Virus record (IMG/VR): IMGVR_UViG_3300043466_000184
Coordinates: 1-37,179 of that record
Source: a virus
DNA length: 37,179 nucleotides
Strand: one strand, 5' to 3'
Shown here: piece after piece, positions 36,557-37,179 of the stretch
Layout of the letters: the number at the start of each line of letters is the position of its first letter
Position numbering within the stretch: the first letter of the stretch is position 1
Program-made: the position numbers and the translations under genes
Notes under the pieces: generated by a model
Databases searched by the model: none
Told to the model about the DNA's origin: nothing
The model's input: only the letters and a program-made list of their open reading frames with translations

Positions 36557-37120
36557 TTAAGCAGTTACAATAGTAGTTGTTGCACCAAAGACATCACCTG
36601 CTGAACCTGTAAGACCTGCCTCAGATGTGCAGTCAAGAAGATTAGCAAGCAAAGTTTCTTGAGCTACGAAAGTCAAAGTGTAACCATTAAGGTCGCCCAT
36701 TGCAGTACCATTTGACACGTTTGCAGTAGTCAACTCGGCACCATGCTCGAGACCCATAAGGAAGAATTGGTTGTTGCGGTTGCGAACTACAATTTGTGGA
36801 CGTCCGTAAGCTAACAATTTAACCGACTTGTGTGTAGTAGCATCTTGCTTTTTCAAAGTCATTGTTAAAGTTTGCTCAACGAATGTAGTTCCGTTCTCAC
36901 GGGAAGAGGTTACAACTTGCTCAAAAGAGTTTGTTCCTTTGAGTTCGTATTTGTATAGGGAAGTTACGTTGGCGATAGTGTCGATAGTATCAGTACCGGC
37001 TACATAGGCAACGTCTACTTCAGGGTTAAAGTCACCATAGTTAATGAAGTATACCGTTTCAATACCACCAACGGCATCTTTACATACTTCTAAGCGACCA
37101 TTTGCTAAATCACAAGACAT
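36557..37120 (-). CDS. Abundant structural protein, possibly tail tube, copy B
   Basis: A 187-aa homologue of 2918-3460, starting MSCDLANGRLEVCKDAVGGI. It shares the core (SSRENGTTFVEQTLTMTLKK, KLLAYGRPQIVVRNRNNQFF) with an insertion near residue 32 (NPEVDVAYVAGTDT). Bounded by terminators on both sides. Confidence 0.6.
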   Translation of the reverse strand: MSCDLANGRLEVCKDAVGGIETVYFINYGDFNPEVDVAYVAGTDTIDTIANVTSLYKYELKGTNSFEQVVTSSRENGTTFVEQTLTMTLKKQDATTHKSVKLLAYGRPQIVVRNRNNQFFLMGLEHGAELTTANVSNGTAMGDLNGYTLTFVAQETLLANLLDCTSEAGLTGSAGDVFGATTTIVTA

Positions 37121-37142
37121 ATTTTTAGATTTTAAATGTTAT

Positions 37143-37170
37143 AAAAAAGGGAGGAGCGTATACCCCTCCC
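37143..37170 (-). terminator. Rho-independent terminator at the right edge, copy B
   Basis: Minus-strand stem GGGAGGGGTATACGCTCCTC then CC and a T run. It matches the place of the post-capsid hairpin at 3485-3514, so the capsid gene of this copy would begin just outside the window. Confidence 0.75.
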
Positions 37171-37179
37171 CGATTATTT

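Overview
The window is phage DNA, very probably a tailed siphovirus-like phage of a Bacteroidota (Bacteroidetes) host. All supported genes lie on the minus strand, tightly packed with ATGA or TAATG start/stop overlaps. The DNA is AT-rich, Shine-Dalgarno sites are not evident before most genes, and the promoters I can find match the Bacteroidota type (TTG, then about 19-21 bp, then TAnnTTTG). The protein families are those of Bacteroidota phages: XkdF-like protease, DUF5681-like small terminase, ERF, NinG, GP88, and GWG-repeat fibre proteins. I see no integrase, clear lysogeny repressor, DNA polymerase, RNA polymerase, tRNA or CRISPR, so this looks like a small, probably virulent phage that relies on host polymerases.

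Layout in the direction of transcription (high to low coordinates). A 311-bp control region (30693-31003) holds a promoter, paired direct repeats, paired dyads and a terminator. An early/replication block follows (30692-22402): DnaA-domain-IV-like protein, replication-organiser-like protein, DnaB/RecA-type ATPase, NinG, ERF annealing protein, ParB-like protein, PD-(D/E)XK exonuclease, a candidate ssDNA-binding protein, a small HTH protein and many microproteins. A middle block (22356-17789) has a zinc-finger protein, a sigma factor, GP88, a phosphoesterase, a ParB-like protein and an ABC-ATPase/GNAT fusion. Packaging and morphogenesis follow (17770-1): TerS, TerL, a tail-chaperone-like frameshift gene, tail proteins and fibre, tape measure, XkdF-like protease, scaffold-like protein, decoration-like protein, major capsid protein, tube-like protein, portal and connector. 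The fibre and lysis genes (32903-33784; 31004-32655) close the circle.

The first 127 bases are repeated exactly at 33658-33784. Joining base 33657 to base 1 gives a logical circular map of 33,657 bp with the fibre gene crossing the junction. Beyond 33784 the window continues into a second, diverged copy of the connector, portal, 109-aa and tube-like genes (33785-37179). An exact 127-base match ending abruptly in diverged homologues is what a de Bruijn assembler with k=127 gives when two related phages share a branch node, so the extra 3.4 kb is more likely a co-occurring relative than a true duplication.

The most unusual signals are two homopolymer slippery sites placed at functional boundaries. 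A U9 run in the tail-chaperone-like gene leads into a 91-codon -1 frame, giving two alternative C-termini of almost equal length. An A10 run lies exactly between the ABC ATPase and GNAT domains of the fusion protein, with TAG the first codon after it in the -1 frame, so slippage would give an ATPase-only isoform. Also notable are the repeat-rich control region, a structured leader RNA with a terminator before the replication gene at 29058, and a 31/32-aa gene conserved in both module copies.
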